DNA of 64,000 nt from an uncultured Flavobacteriales bacterium (GTDB lineage Bacteria; Bacteroidota; Bacteroidia; Flavobacteriales_D; Crocinitomicaceae): positions 1 through 64,000 of the forward strand of contig CAJXMN010000003.1 in NCBI GenBank assembly GCA_913056215.1, written 5' to 3'. Within the stretch, counting starts at the first letter, position 1. The number at the start of each line of letters is the position of its first letter. The position numbers and the translations under genes are program-made. This document shows positions 1 to 9,369 of this stretch, piece by piece. The notes beneath the pieces are model-generated. The model was not told the origin of the DNA and searched no databases. It worked only from the letters and a program-made list of their open reading frames with translations.

Positions 1-692
1 CTACGGCTAAAAAAATCACCGCTCAGGAAATTGGCGATCAGGCGCAAACATCAACCGTGTAGGTCCCTGAAATCGCAAAAACACCCATCGAGCAAATTGG
101 TTTTGAAGCGCGCGAATCTCCATACGTTGATGCCAACAGCGGTGTTTCAGCGCGGATGGGGATTACGATGTATGAAAACTTGATCAGCCGAGCTGAGCTG
201 CGCAGAATTATTACCGGAGAGCAAAAAACAACCGTGCGTATGTCCGATTTTGAAGGCATTCTCCCTGCAATCACAGGAAAGGTGGAGCTAGTTTATGAAG
301 GAGAACAATTAGGTGCGGAAGTCGTGGCGCGCAATTTATTGGGAGAAGCGATCAAATCGATTTTCAATCAAACGTTCAAGCAACTCAAAAAACTGAAAAA
401 AGAAGATGAGGAACAAGAGTTTGATGAGGTCATTCGCTGGTTTATGGAACACCCAGATTTTACACTCGAAGACGACTTAAAAAACAAAGACTACAGCGAT
501 AAATTAGATCAAATCGCTCCGATTCAAACAATTGTCGAAAAGTATATTCCCGACCATGATTCTAAAGACGCATCATTAATTAAGGAGTTAATTTTATGGG
601 GTATGGTCGAACATAAAAAGTTGAACAAGAAAAAAATAAACGGAGGAGTTCGATTCGAAGATGAGCTTCTGGGTTCGTTGTACGGGAAGTAA
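1..692 (+). pseudogene. ChlI/MoxR-like AAA+ ATPase, C-terminal part, with in-frame amber codon
   Basis: This is the 3' part of a gene that starts left of the window. Frame 3 reads through TAKKITAQEIGDQAQTSTV, meets TAG at 60-62, then continues without interruption as VPEIAKTPIEQIGFEARE to the stop at 692. In Bacteroidota magnesium-chelatase-like (ChlI/RomA-type) AAA+ proteins the same block reads STV, one residue, then VPE, so the stop replaces one conserved residue and no frame is lost. The longest ATG-started remnant begins at 156 and gives 178 residues, which lack the P-loop domain. It contains the family blocks around GVSAR, NLISRAE and ITGKVELVYEGEQ and a charged C-terminal tail. Either the gene is truncated, the codon is read through, or this is a sequence error. 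The family is confident; functionality is not. Confidence 0.75.
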
Positions 693-739
693 ATCACGGC
701 AGCCCGCTCTTCTTTGCGACTACTTTCGGGTTGTTTTGT

Positions 740-1927
740 TCAGTACAAAAACCCAAACAGCCATAATGGAACGGTGGTGTCATTCCCATATTCGAGATTA
801 TCAGCAGCCACAAAGCTATTTTTAGTGTTTTTAAGTTGCTTCTTACTCTTGTTTTTTCCTCCAACTTCAAACGTGTATTTTTCTTCCACAAGAAAATCAC
901 TCACAGGACTGCTTTTGACATCATATTTGTTATTCACCTGGTTGTAAAAAAAACTCTCCCGAATTGTTCCAGTCTCACAGTGCTTTTTATTAATAGCATA
1001 GGCAATATTCGGATGGTGCAAATATACTTTTTCAGGCTTTGCTAAATGGGCATCTGAAGAGCTCTTACTGTTCAAGAGATTTATAATTTTTGAGTCTTCT
1101 AAATAATTCAAGTAAAGCATCACGGTATTTCTTGCCACTTCAATATCTCCCGCTAGTTTTGATACATTGGGTTGAAACGGTACTGCGTTAGCAATAAAGT
1201 TGATCAGTTTTTTAAGTTTGTGAATGTATTTCACCTCAACGTGTCTTAAATACGGTAAGTCTATTTCCAGCATGAGGTTAATGGTATTCATTAATTTTCG
1301 ATGATAGGAAGTCTTGCTCTCCAAATAAAATGGATAATAGCCATATTCTAAGTAATCTTCAAAAAATGCTAATGGGCGAATCTCGTTTACAATCTCCTTT
1401 GTGATTTTTTCATGATTTTCGATGATTTCATTTAATGTATAAGTTGGAAAAGTTTTCCCTGTTTCGATTTGTACAAACTCCCGAAATGAAAGCCCGTTCA
1501 TTGTATAAACCACGGCTCTTCTGCTCAGGTCTGCTTTCCCTGAGTATATGTGTAAGAGAGATGACCCCGTAAAAACAACATGAAGCTTTTTGTAACGATC
1601 ATAGATGTTTTTTAACTCTTGCGACCAGTTTGGATATTTGTGAATTTCATCTAAGAAAAGGTGTGTTCCTCCACGTTTTAACCAATCTCCTGCAAACTCT
1701 ACAAGTGAATGCGAAGAAAAGTAAATATCATCCAAACTAACATAAATTGCTTTTGCTTCTTTGGAAAGTTTATTCTTGATATGATTCAATAAATAAGTGG
1801 TTTTCCCCACGCCACGAGCTCCTGTAACACCTATTAATCGGTCATTCCAATCAATGTTGGTAATGCGATCAAAACAGCAGTCTAACTCTTCGACTTGTCT
1901 CGTATGATTATCTATCAACTCATTCAT
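740..1927 (-). CDS. AAA family ATPase with DUF4143-type C-terminal domain
   Basis: This 395-residue protein has an N-terminal AAA_14-type ATPase. Its Walker A is GARGVGKT at 36-43, its Walker B LFLDEIH at 90-96, and a sensor-like VVFTGSS follows at about 117-123. The C-terminal half has the layout of DUF4143, with a winged-helix-like stretch near SKLAGDIEVARNTV, a restriction-endonuclease-like fold expected around FLVEEKYTFEVGGK, and the EVGGK-type strand near the end. These proteins are common and mobile in Bacteroidota, and their cellular role is unsettled; some are suspected of acting in defence or nucleic-acid handling. The gene stands alone, with its own likely promoter upstream and no partner gene. 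Confidence 0.8.
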   Translation of the reverse strand: MNELIDNHTRQVEELDCCFDRITNIDWNDRLIGVTGARGVGKTTYLLNHIKNKLSKEAKAIYVSLDDIYFSSHSLVEFAGDWLKRGGTHLFLDEIHKYPNWSQELKNIYDRYKKLHVVFTGSSLLHIYSGKADLSRRAVVYTMNGLSFREFVQIETGKTFPTYTLNEIIENHEKITKEIVNEIRPLAFFEDYLEYGYYPFYLESKTSYHRKLMNTINLMLEIDLPYLRHVEVKYIHKLKKLINFIANAVPFQPNVSKLAGDIEVARNTVMLYLNYLEDSKIINLLNSKSSSDAHLAKPEKVYLHHPNIAYAINKKHCETGTIRESFFYNQVNNKYDVKSSPVSDFLVEEKYTFEVGGKNKSKKQLKNTKNSFVAADNLEYGNDTTVPLWLFGFLY

Positions 1928-1944
1928 GGCATGTTCGTTTTACA

Positions 1945-1952
1945 CAAATATA
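1945..1952 (-). promoter_or_regulatory. Putative -7 promoter element (TAnnTTTG type) for the AAA ATPase gene
   Basis: Read on the minus strand the site is TATATTTG, an exact match to the Bacteroidota -7 consensus TAnnTTTG. It lies 18 bases before the ATG at 1927. A TTG lies about 22 bases further upstream and could serve as the -33 element. No transcription data are available. Confidence 0.45.
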
Positions 1953-2075
1953 CATGTTTTGATATTTATAAAAAACAATATTTGTATATTTTTGCAATGT
2001 GTAGATTACAATATCGGTGGTTTTTGATTTCTACAGGTGACAAATTTGTTTGTAATGCAGTGTAAAAACCGTTCA

Positions 2076-4763
2076 TTAATACCCCAAGTTCGGTCCCAGC
2101 CACTTTTCCATTGCGTCAAACTCCATTTCTTTTCGCTTCGCCATGCTCTCCACCTGGTCCTTTGCAATTTTACCAACACCAAAGTATTTACTTTCGGGGT
2201 GTGCAAAATACCAGCCACTTACTGAAGCCGTGGGGAACATCGCCAGACTTTCTGTTAAACTTACTCCCGTGATGTTCGTTGCATCGAGAATACGAAATAA
2301 ATCGGGTTTTTCGGTGTGGTCCGGACAAGCAGGATAACCTGGTGCCGGACGAATTCCCTGGTATTTTTCTTTGATTAAAGCATCGTTATCAAATTTTTCA
2401 TCCGCTGCATAACCCCAAAACTCTTTTCTTACCCTTTCGTGCATGCGCTCTGCAAAGGCTTCCGCTAAACGGTCGGCGAGCGCTTTCAGCATAATTGAGT
2501 TGTAATCGTCGTGGTCGGCTTCAAAGCGTTTTACATGTTCATCAATACCTAAACCAGTGGTTACGACAAATCCTCCGATGTAATCTTTGAGACCACTCTC
2601 TTTTGGCGCAATAAAATCAGAAAGCGCTATATTATTTGCCTTTGCTGACTTTTTCAGTTGTTGACGCATGGCGTGTTGTACGGAAAGCACTTCTGTTCTG
2701 GATTCGTCGGTGTAAATTTCTATGTCGTCATCGTTGACAGAGTTCGCCGGAAATAAACCAATAACAGCTCGCGCTTCTAACCATTTTTCATCGATGATTT
2801 TTTGCAGCATTTTTTTCGCGTCCTCGAAGAGCTTTGTTGCCGCTTCTCCAACTACCTCATCCTTTAAAATATTCGGATATCTACCAGCCAACTCCCAGGT
2901 TTGGAAGAAAGGTGTCCAATCAATATATTCCGCTAATTCTGCTAAATCATAGTTGACAAATTCTTTCTTTCCTAGAATATTAGGCGCATGAATATCTTCT
3001 TCTTTGAAATCAACTTTATTCTTGTTTCTCCTTGCTTCAGGTAAAGATAAATACGTTTTCCTTGCGCGACTTTTCGCATGATGTTCTCGCAGTTTATTAT
3101 AATCAAGCTTAATATTTTTGACAAACTCATCTCGTTTTTGTCCGAGTAAACTTTCCACAACAGTTACAGAGCGCGAAGCATCCAACACGTGTACAGTCTG
3201 ATTATTTTGATAATGCTCTTCAATTTTCACAGCTGTATGAACGCGAGAGGTTGTTGCCCCACCAATCAAAAGAGGAATCTTTAAACCTGCGCGCTGCATT
3301 TCTTTCGCCATGTTGACCATTTCATCGAGTGAAGGTGTAATCAAACCACTTAATCCGATGACGTCCACATTTTCTTCAATCGCTTTTGCAATGATTTTTT
3401 CTGCGGGAACCATCACGCCCATATCAATAACTTCATAGTTATTACACCCTAAAACGACACCGACAATATTCTTTCCTATATCGTGCACATCTCCCTTCAC
3501 CGTTGCCATTAGCACTTTTCCGTTGGGTTTGTCTCCCTCTCGTTTATCGGCTTCAATATAAGGTAAAAGGTAAGCTACCGCTTTTTTCATCACGCGTGCC
3601 GACTTCACAACTTGAGGCAAGAACATTTTACCACTACCAAACAAGTCGCCAACGATATTCATTCCATCCATAAGTGGGCCTTCAATTACTTGTATCGGTC
3701 GCTCATGCGCTTGTCGTGCCTCTTCTGTATCCTCTTCAATATATTCAACAATTCCTTTTACGAGTGCATGGGATAATCGTTCATTTACATCTCCCTCTCT
3801 CCAGGAAAGATCTACTACGCGTTTTTTTCCTTCACCTTTGAAGTTTTCTGCAAACTCAAGGAGTCGTTCTGTGGCGTCTTCTCTTCGATTAAGCAGTACA
3901 TCCTCTACATACTCCAGCAGCTCTTTGTCGATGTCATCATAAACTTCTAGCATTGTTGGATTTACAATACCCATATCCATCCCTTGCTGTATTGCGTGAT
4001 ATAAAAAAGAAGAGTGCATGGCCTCGCGAACGGCATTATTTCCACGAAAAGAAAAAGATACATTCGATACCCCACCAGAGACGTGTGCACCAGGCAGGTT
4101 TTCCCGAATCCACTTGGTAGCACGGAAAAAATCAACCGCATTATTGCGATGCTCTTCCATACCAGTGCCTACAGGGAAAATATTTGGATCAAAAATGATA
4201 TCCTGCGGTGGAAACTTCACCTTATCCACCAGAATGTCATAAGAGCGCTTACAAATTTCAATTCTACGCTCATAGCTGTCTGCCTGACCGTCTTCATCAA
4301 AAGCCATGACAATGACCGCTGCGCCGTAGCGTTTTACTTTTTTCGCATGCTCTATGAACTGCGCTTCTCCTTCTTTGAGTGAAATCGAGTTGACGACGCC
4401 TTTACCCTGAACACATTTCAGTCCGGCCTCAATGATTTCCCATTTGGATGAATCCACCATAACAGGCACACGGGCAATGTCTGGCTCTGAAGCAATGAGG
4501 TTCAAAAACTTGACCATCGCTTCAGCTCCATCAATCATCCCTTCATCCATATTGACGTCAATGATTTGGGCACCACCTTGCACCTGGTCCAATGCAACTT
4601 CTAACGCCTCTTCGTAATTGTCTTCTTTTATAAGGCGCAAAAACTTTTTAGATCCCGTTACATTGGTGCGCTCACCAACATTAATAAAGTTAGATTCGGG
4701 CGTCACAATTAATGGTTCAAGACCAGATAATTTTAATGGGAGGTATGTTTTGTTTTGGGTCAT
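2076..4763 (-). CDS. metH: Methionine synthase, folate/cobalamin/reactivation half (split MetH)
   Basis: This 895-residue protein carries the C-terminal three modules of cobalamin-dependent methionine synthase: the pterin-binding methyltetrahydrofolate domain (about 20-290), the cobalamin cap and Rossmann domain (about 300-550), and the AdoMet-binding reactivation domain (about 570-895). The cobalamin lower-ligand motif DVHDIG is at 425-430, with H427 as the cobalt ligand. The AdoMet motif [12 protein letters not shown] is at 805-816. The homocysteine module is missing here and is encoded by the gene just upstream at 4972-6009; this split is common in Bacteroidota. The two proteins should form one functional enzyme in the cytoplasm. 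The 208-base spacer between them carries an inverted repeat. Confidence 0.95.
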   Translation of the reverse strand: MTQNKTYLPLKLSGLEPLIVTPESNFINVGERTNVTGSKKFLRLIKEDNYEEALEVALDQVQGGAQIIDVNMDEGMIDGAEAMVKFLNLIASEPDIARVPVMVDSSKWEIIEAGLKCVQGKGVVNSISLKEGEAQFIEHAKKVKRYGAAVIVMAFDEDGQADSYERRIEICKRSYDILVDKVKFPPQDIIFDPNIFPVGTGMEEHRNNAVDFFRATKWIRENLPGAHVSGGVSNVSFSFRGNNAVREAMHSSFLYHAIQQGMDMGIVNPTMLEVYDDIDKELLEYVEDVLLNRREDATERLLEFAENFKGEGKKRVVDLSWREGDVNERLSHALVKGIVEYIEEDTEEARQAHERPIQVIEGPLMDGMNIVGDLFGSGKMFLPQVVKSARVMKKAVAYLLPYIEADKREGDKPNGKVLMATVKGDVHDIGKNIVGVVLGCNNYEVIDMGVMVPAEKIIAKAIEENVDVIGLSGLITPSLDEMVNMAKEMQRAGLKIPLLIGGATTSRVHTAVKIEEHYQNNQTVHVLDASRSVTVVESLLGQKRDEFVKNIKLDYNKLREHHAKSRARKTYLSLPEARRNKNKVDFKEEDIHAPNILGKKEFVNYDLAELAEYIDWTPFFQTWELAGRYPNILKDEVVGEAATKLFEDAKKMLQKIIDEKWLEARAVIGLFPANSVNDDDIEIYTDESRTEVLSVQHAMRQQLKKSAKANNIALSDFIAPKESGLKDYIGGFVVTTGLGIDEHVKRFEADHDDYNSIMLKALADRLAEAFAERMHERVRKEFWGYAADEKFDNDALIKEKYQGIRPAPGYPACPDHTEKPDLFRILDATNITGVSLTESLAMFPTASVSGWYFAHPESKYFGVGKIAKDQVESMAKRKEMEFDAMEKWLGPNLGY

Positions 4764-4788
4764 TTTATTAAAGTTTGTTGTTTAAAAT

Positions 4789-4940
4789 TCCTCCCCCTTG
4801 GTCCCCCTCCAAAGGGGGAAACGCGGAAAACCTTCTCAGCAAGAAAAACGTTACACCCGCGTACGAACGTTAAGTTAGATTTGTTATTACTGTTTTTGGA
4901 AGGAACCCATCTCCCCCTTTGGAGGGGGACTAAGGAGGAG
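4789..4940. repeat. Paired palindromic repeat (MITE/REP-like) between the split metH genes
   Basis: Two arms, 4789-4820 and 4911-4940, are inverted copies of each other with one small length difference and a mismatch. Both share the core TCCCCCTCCAAAGGGGGA, which is itself an imperfect hairpin. About 90 bases of unrelated sequence separate the arms. Similar G-run/C-run palindromes occur as intergenic repeats in flavobacterial genomes (from memory). The element lies in the leader of the downstream metH half, so its RNA could fold or pause transcription. Confidence 0.65.
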
Positions 4941-4971
4941 GACATGCCGTATAAACTTACATTCTTCATTT

Positions 4972-6009
4972 CTAATCAATTTTCATTTCGTCCTCAGCTT
5001 GGGGACGAATTTCATTCTGAAAATTTCTCACTTCATACTCCTTCGCCATATCAGCAATCACCTGAATGTGCTCTGGAGTTGTTCCACAACAGCCACCAAT
5101 GATATTTACTAATCCTTCTTGCAAAAACTCTTCGATTTGTTCACCCATTATTTCTGGCGTCTCGTCGTATTCACCAAATTCATTCGGCAAACCTGCATTG
5201 GGATGTGCAGAAACAAAAAACGGCGCTTTTTCGGCTAATATTTTCAAGTATTGACGCAGTTCTTTGGCTCCGAGTGCACAATTTAACCCCACACTAAACA
5301 AGGGCATGTGTGAAATTGAAATCAAAAATGATTCTGTGGTTTGTCCTGTTAATGTTCTACCTGAAGCATCCGTGATCGTTCCCGAAACCATGATAGGTAA
5401 ATCCGTTCCAAGTTCTTCCTGCACAACATCAATTGCATACAATGCTGCTTTTGCATTCAGCGTATCAAAGACCGTTTCAACCAAAAGAAGGTCTACACCA
5501 CCTTCGATTAAAGCTTTGACCTGTAATGAATAAGCTTCTACCAGCTCATCAAAAGTAATGGCGCGATAACCAGGGTCATTTACATCTGGAGAAATAGAAG
5601 CCGTTCGGTTTGTGGGTCCGATTGAACCTGCGACGTATCTTGGTTTGTCGGGCTCTCTTTCAGTAAATTCAGCAGCAACGTCTCTGGCAATTTTAGCTGA
5701 CTGATAATTAATATCATAGACAGCTTTTTCCAGTCCGTAGTCAGCTTGGGCAATCGTTGTACCCGAAAAGGTATTGGTTTCTGCAATATCTGCGCCTGCT
5801 TCAAAATACTCACGATGGATCTCTTTAATAATATCCGGTCGTGTCAATGAAAGTAAATCGTTATTCCCTTTAAGTGATTGATCGTGATTTTCAAACCAAC
5901 CTTTACGAAAGTCTTCTTCCCCGAGGTCATGGCGCTGTATCATTGTTCCCATTGCCCCGTCGAGAACGAGAATTCTTTCTTTAATGAGTTGTCTTATATC
6001 TTTTTTCAT
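4972..6009 (-). CDS. metH: Homocysteine S-methyltransferase module of methionine synthase (split MetH)
   Basis: This 345-residue protein is the N-terminal homocysteine-binding TIM barrel of MetH as a free-standing polypeptide. The zinc ligands are visible as C244 in GLNCALG and C307-C308 in [11 protein letters not shown]. The N-terminal block [12 protein letters not shown] is the standard start of the module. It transfers the methyl group from methylcobalamin, bound to the partner at 2076-4763, to homocysteine. It is first in a two-gene operon with that partner. The ORF ends shortly after the barrel, with a charged tail. Repeats, but no recognisable S-box riboswitch, lie upstream. Confidence 0.95.
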   Translation of the reverse strand: MKKDIRQLIKERILVLDGAMGTMIQRHDLGEEDFRKGWFENHDQSLKGNNDLLSLTRPDIIKEIHREYFEAGADIAETNTFSGTTIAQADYGLEKAVYDINYQSAKIARDVAAEFTEREPDKPRYVAGSIGPTNRTASISPDVNDPGYRAITFDELVEAYSLQVKALIEGGVDLLLVETVFDTLNAKAALYAIDVVQEELGTDLPIMVSGTITDASGRTLTGQTTESFLISISHMPLFSVGLNCALGAKELRQYLKILAEKAPFFVSAHPNAGLPNEFGEYDETPEIMGEQIEEFLQEGLVNIIGGCCGTTPEHIQVIADMAKEYEVRNFQNEIRPQAEDEMKID

Positions 6010-6026
6010 TTGTTTCTTTTTCTACC

Positions 6027-6082
6027 GGGAATCTCGATACGATTTTAGCTTCACTACGTTTCGCTTAAATCACTCAATTCCC
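6027..6082. repeat. Imperfect palindromic intergenic repeat upstream of metH
   Basis: The block starts with GGGAAT and ends with the inverse ATTCCC, and the flanking bases pair imperfectly further in. Its inner sequence (CTCGATACGATTTTAG, then CACTACGTTT) resembles the short repeated palindromes scattered through flavobacterial intergenic DNA. It lies 18 bases before the metH start, so it would be in the mRNA leader. Confidence 0.4.
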
Positions 6083-6120
6083 TCTCTTTACATTTCAACT
6101 TTCAATTCTTTTTGCAATTA

Positions 6121-6197
6121 TTAGGGAAGCGGACTGAGAGATCCTGACCGAAACAAAGTGAAGCGACAGGATTATATCGAAGCCCGCAGCCCGATAT
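6121..6197. repeat. Palindromic intergenic repeat with two nested inverted repeats
   Basis: Two small inverted repeats are present: ATCCTG with CAGGAT (6141-6172) and ATATCG with CGATAT (6174-6197). The whole block resembles a repeat family I recall from Flavobacteriia that contains CCTGACCGAAAC and GAAGCGACAGGA. Copy number in this genome cannot be judged from one window. Confidence 0.45.
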
Positions 6198-6438
6198 TTT
6201 TATAAAGAAGTTAATGAAGAAACAAACTTTTAGTTAAAAAAGTTGAATACACCACTTATCATTTCCGTTTTTTATCGTAAAGGATTTGGCACCGAAATCA
6301 GCATTGAACTTGAAAGGTTGCCAAGGTTTCGCAGGGCCTGTCCCTCCACCTTTCTCTATAAGTACATCGATCTATTAAGAACGTGGGACAAATGTAGGAG
6401 AAAATTTTCTTATTTTACCCTCAAATTCAAAATACCCA

Positions 6439-9294
6439 ATGAGCTATTTTATTGACCGTATTGCTGAGTATATTTACGAAGAGGAGCTGTCCCTTGAACA
6501 CTTAACGATCATTCTCCCTTCGCAGCGGGCCAAAAAATATCTGCAGCGAGCGCTTTTCAATAGTTATGAAAAACCCATCTTTTCACCTGAAATTGTCACG
6601 ATGAATCGCTGGGTTCAAGATCTTTCTCCATTACCCGTTATTGATCCAACCCGAGCACTTTTTAAATTATATGATGTGCATTTAACGGTAGATAAAGAAG
6701 AAACGCAATCGCTTGATGAGTTTTTGAATTGGGGAAAAACACTACTGAGTGACTTCGATGAAATGGATCGCTATCTTATAAACAGCAAAGATCTCTTTAA
6801 AAATTTAGCTGACATCAAGGAAATTGAAAACTGGAGTTTTAACACGGAGGAGGAACTCACCGAAGGCCAAAAACGGTTTATGCGTTTTTGGGATTTACTT
6901 CCTGAATATTACAAGGTGTTTAATGAACGGTTACGTCAAGACGGAGAATGTTATATGGGGCAAACCTATAAATCATTGGCCCATCATATCGATCGTGTGT
7001 TTGAGAAAGATGAGCAACGCCATTTTATCTTTGCTGGTTTCAATGCGTTGTCACCAGCAGAAAAGTCCATTATAAAACAACTAGATAAAATGGGCCGCGC
7101 TTCAATATTTATTGATGCTGACCCCTACTATTTAAACAATAAAGACCATGAAGCCGGGTTATTTCTCCGCGATCTAATGAATCGTTTGAATACGCAATCA
7201 CTGCCGTTTACTGAAAATCGACTGGCAACAGAGTCGAAAGCTATTAAAATCATTAATTGTGCTCAACGAACGGGTCAAGCTCAGGTCAGCGCTACATTGC
7301 TTCACCAAACAATTCCCAGCAACGAACTATCAGAAACACTACTCGTCTTGGCGGATGAGTCGATGATCGTTCCGGTGATCAAAAATATTCCTGCCTCTGT
7401 TGAAAAAACAAATATCACGCTCGGCTTACCTTTAAAAAATACAGCTATTCGTTCTTGGGTGGATTTGCTTTTTTCTGTCCAGGAACACCACCGTCACTTT
7501 CAAACTCAGGCAGTCTATCACAAGGATTTTATTCGCTTTATCAAACATCCTTTTATTGTCTCTATAAGCAGTTTAGCTGACAAGGATACTTTCCAGAAGA
7601 TTGAACGTCACATTCTTGAAAACAACTGGTTATTCATTTCTCTCAAAAAACTAAACTTGAGTCCACTGCTCGATAAAATTGCGACCCAATTCTTCGAAAA
7701 ATGGAGCCTTCAAAATGCGACCAATACTCTTGCTATTATTCGTTCCATAAATCGACTGATTTTTGATCAGATTGATCCCGAAAAAGATACGATTGAAAAG
7801 GCTATTCTTTTCCATTTCGACAATGCTTTACGACAGTTGGATAATATTTTTGAAGAATTTCAACCCTCTTTAAACTTGGGTACGTTTAAGAAACTGTTCA
7901 ATCAACATTGGATAAACGCAACCATTGCCTACTACGGGAATCCACTTGAAGGCCTACAAGTTATGGGCGTACTAGAAACGCGTTTACTCGACTTCAAAAA
8001 CGTGATTATCGTGGGACTTAATGACGGAAGTATGCCCCCCACCAATGCAATACAAACCTTTGTTCCCATGGATCTACGCCAACATCGTGGACTACCTACT
8101 CCTCGAGAGAAACAAGGTTTATTTGCTCACCATTTTTATCGATTGTTACACGCTGCTGAACGCGTTTGGATTACCTACTCTACGGCAGAAGGAAATATGG
8201 GGGTGGATGAACCATCGCGCTATATACAACAGGTTGAGTTGGAGCTAGCGCGTATCAACCCCAACATAAACCTCACACGCGAAGATTATACGCTCACAAA
8301 TGAAGAAGAACAAAGTGATCCGCTTATCATTCAAAAAAGTCCTGAACTGCTCGAACGTATTCGCACTTATTTAAAGAAAGGAACTTCTGCATCTGCCATC
8401 AAAACACACCTCAACTGTTCGCTTGACTTTTATTATAAATACCTGCTTGGATTTGGGGAGGAAGGCGAAGTGGAAGAAGAAATAGAGGCGAGTTCTTTCG
8501 GTAGCTTTATTCACGATACTTTAGAAAGTATTTATACTCCTTTTGCACGAATGAAAAAAAATAAACAAGGAGAAATTGTCAGTACCCGTGCGGGAAAAAA
8601 CATGGTTCATTCGGATGTCCAAAAGATGATCTCCCAATTTAAACCCGTCTTGCAGCGTTTCTTTGAGGCCCACTTTTCATATAATAAAAAAGCCGTACTC
8701 GACGGTAAAAACTATTTGAGCTTAGAGGTTGCCGAACATTTGGTAAGGCGCTTTTTAGAACATGAATGCGAATTACTGAAAGCATCGAAAAACGACCTCA
8801 CTATTGATGGTTTAGAAATTCGCCTGACGACAACATTAGAATATATGATTGGCGCCAAATCTCAAGCCGTAAAGTTAGTAGGTATTATAGACCGTATCGA
8901 TCAATTCAATGGTGAACAACGTATTATTGATTACAAATCAGGAACCTGTAGTGAAAAAGATGTTCGCGTTGACTCTTTTCCGCGAACAAAAGAATTGGAT
9001 GACTGCGAAAGGTTAATTAAAAACATCAAAGAGAAAAAATATGTATTTCAATTACTCCTCTACAATCTGATGTTTCACGATCACTTTGGGTATTACCCTG
9101 ATAAAGTTGGCGTTATTTCTATGGTCAATTTAAAAGAGGGTCCTTTCTATCTTAGCAACAACCTCACTGCCGATACAGATTCACTGATGGAGTTGTTTCA
9201 TGAAAGCATGGTTCATATTGTTTCAAAAATGTTAGATGAAAACGTTACGATCGAACACAATGTGGAAGCCCCTTATTGCGAATATTGTCAATAA
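6439..9294 (+). CDS. AddB/RexB-like PD-(D/E)XK nuclease family protein
   Basis: This 951-residue protein has an inactive-helicase-like N-terminal region (ILPSQRAKKYL near the start) and a C-terminal RecB-type nuclease. The nuclease shows GIIDRID at about 814-820 and IDYK at about 830-833, the usual catalytic Asp and Lys pair. A cysteine in LNCSLDFYYKYLL near 660 together with the terminal CEYC could be an iron-sulphur staple as in AddB. One expected cysteine is not obvious. The family repairs double-strand breaks together with an AddA/RecB-like helicase, which is not next to it here. The ATG at 6439 gives the expected N-terminus. Confidence 0.85.
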   Translation: MSYFIDRIAEYIYEEELSLEHLTIILPSQRAKKYLQRALFNSYEKPIFSPEIVTMNRWVQDLSPLPVIDPTRALFKLYDVHLTVDKEETQSLDEFLNWGKTLLSDFDEMDRYLINSKDLFKNLADIKEIENWSFNTEEELTEGQKRFMRFWDLLPEYYKVFNERLRQDGECYMGQTYKSLAHHIDRVFEKDEQRHFIFAGFNALSPAEKSIIKQLDKMGRASIFIDADPYYLNNKDHEAGLFLRDLMNRLNTQSLPFTENRLATESKAIKIINCAQRTGQAQVSATLLHQTIPSNELSETLLVLADESMIVPVIKNIPASVEKTNITLGLPLKNTAIRSWVDLLFSVQEHHRHFQTQAVYHKDFIRFIKHPFIVSISSLADKDTFQKIERHILENNWLFISLKKLNLSPLLDKIATQFFEKWSLQNATNTLAIIRSINRLIFDQIDPEKDTIEKAILFHFDNALRQLDNIFEEFQPSLNLGTFKKLFNQHWINATIAYYGNPLEGLQVMGVLETRLLDFKNVIIVGLNDGSMPPTNAIQTFVPMDLRQHRGLPTPREKQGLFAHHFYRLLHAAERVWITYSTAEGNMGVDEPSRYIQQVELELARINPNINLTREDYTLTNEEEQSDPLIIQKSPELLERIRTYLKKGTSASAIKTHLNCSLDFYYKYLLGFGEEGEVEEEIEASSFGSFIHDTLESIYTPFARMKKNKQGEIVSTRAGKNMVHSDVQKMISQFKPVLQRFFEAHFSYNKKAVLDGKNYLSLEVAEHLVRRFLEHECELLKASKNDLTIDGLEIRLTTTLEYMIGAKSQAVKLVGIIDRIDQFNGEQRIIDYKSGTCSEKDVRVDSFPRTKELDDCERLIKNIKEKKYVFQLLLYNLMFHDHFGYYPDKVGVISMVNLKEGPFYLSNNLTADTDSLMELFHESMVHIVSKMLDENVTIEHNVEAPYCEYCQ

Positions 9295-9369
9295 CTCCCT
9301 TGTCATCAAGGACCCGAATTTTGATAAACCAACTTTAGTTCGTAATTTCACTTCTACTAAACACTAATT

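Larger units (their letters stand above)
6010..6438. other. 429-base gene-free stretch with palindromic repeats
   Basis: This divergent spacer separates metH (minus) from the AddB-like gene (plus). Its left half holds two palindromic repeat-like blocks, listed separately. The right half, 6200-6438, is AT-rich and contains an open frame on the plus strand (6243-6455) with no recognisable protein content. I saw no SAM-I core and no clear -7 element for the plus-strand gene. Confidence 0.5.

Noticed and set aside
6010-6240. SAM (S-box) riboswitch upstream of metH
   Set aside because: I looked for the conserved S-box core on the minus strand and found only palindromic repeat-like blocks.
6243-6455. 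70-codon plus-strand frame overlapping the AddB-like start
   Set aside because: It overlaps the true gene in another frame and has no recognisable content.
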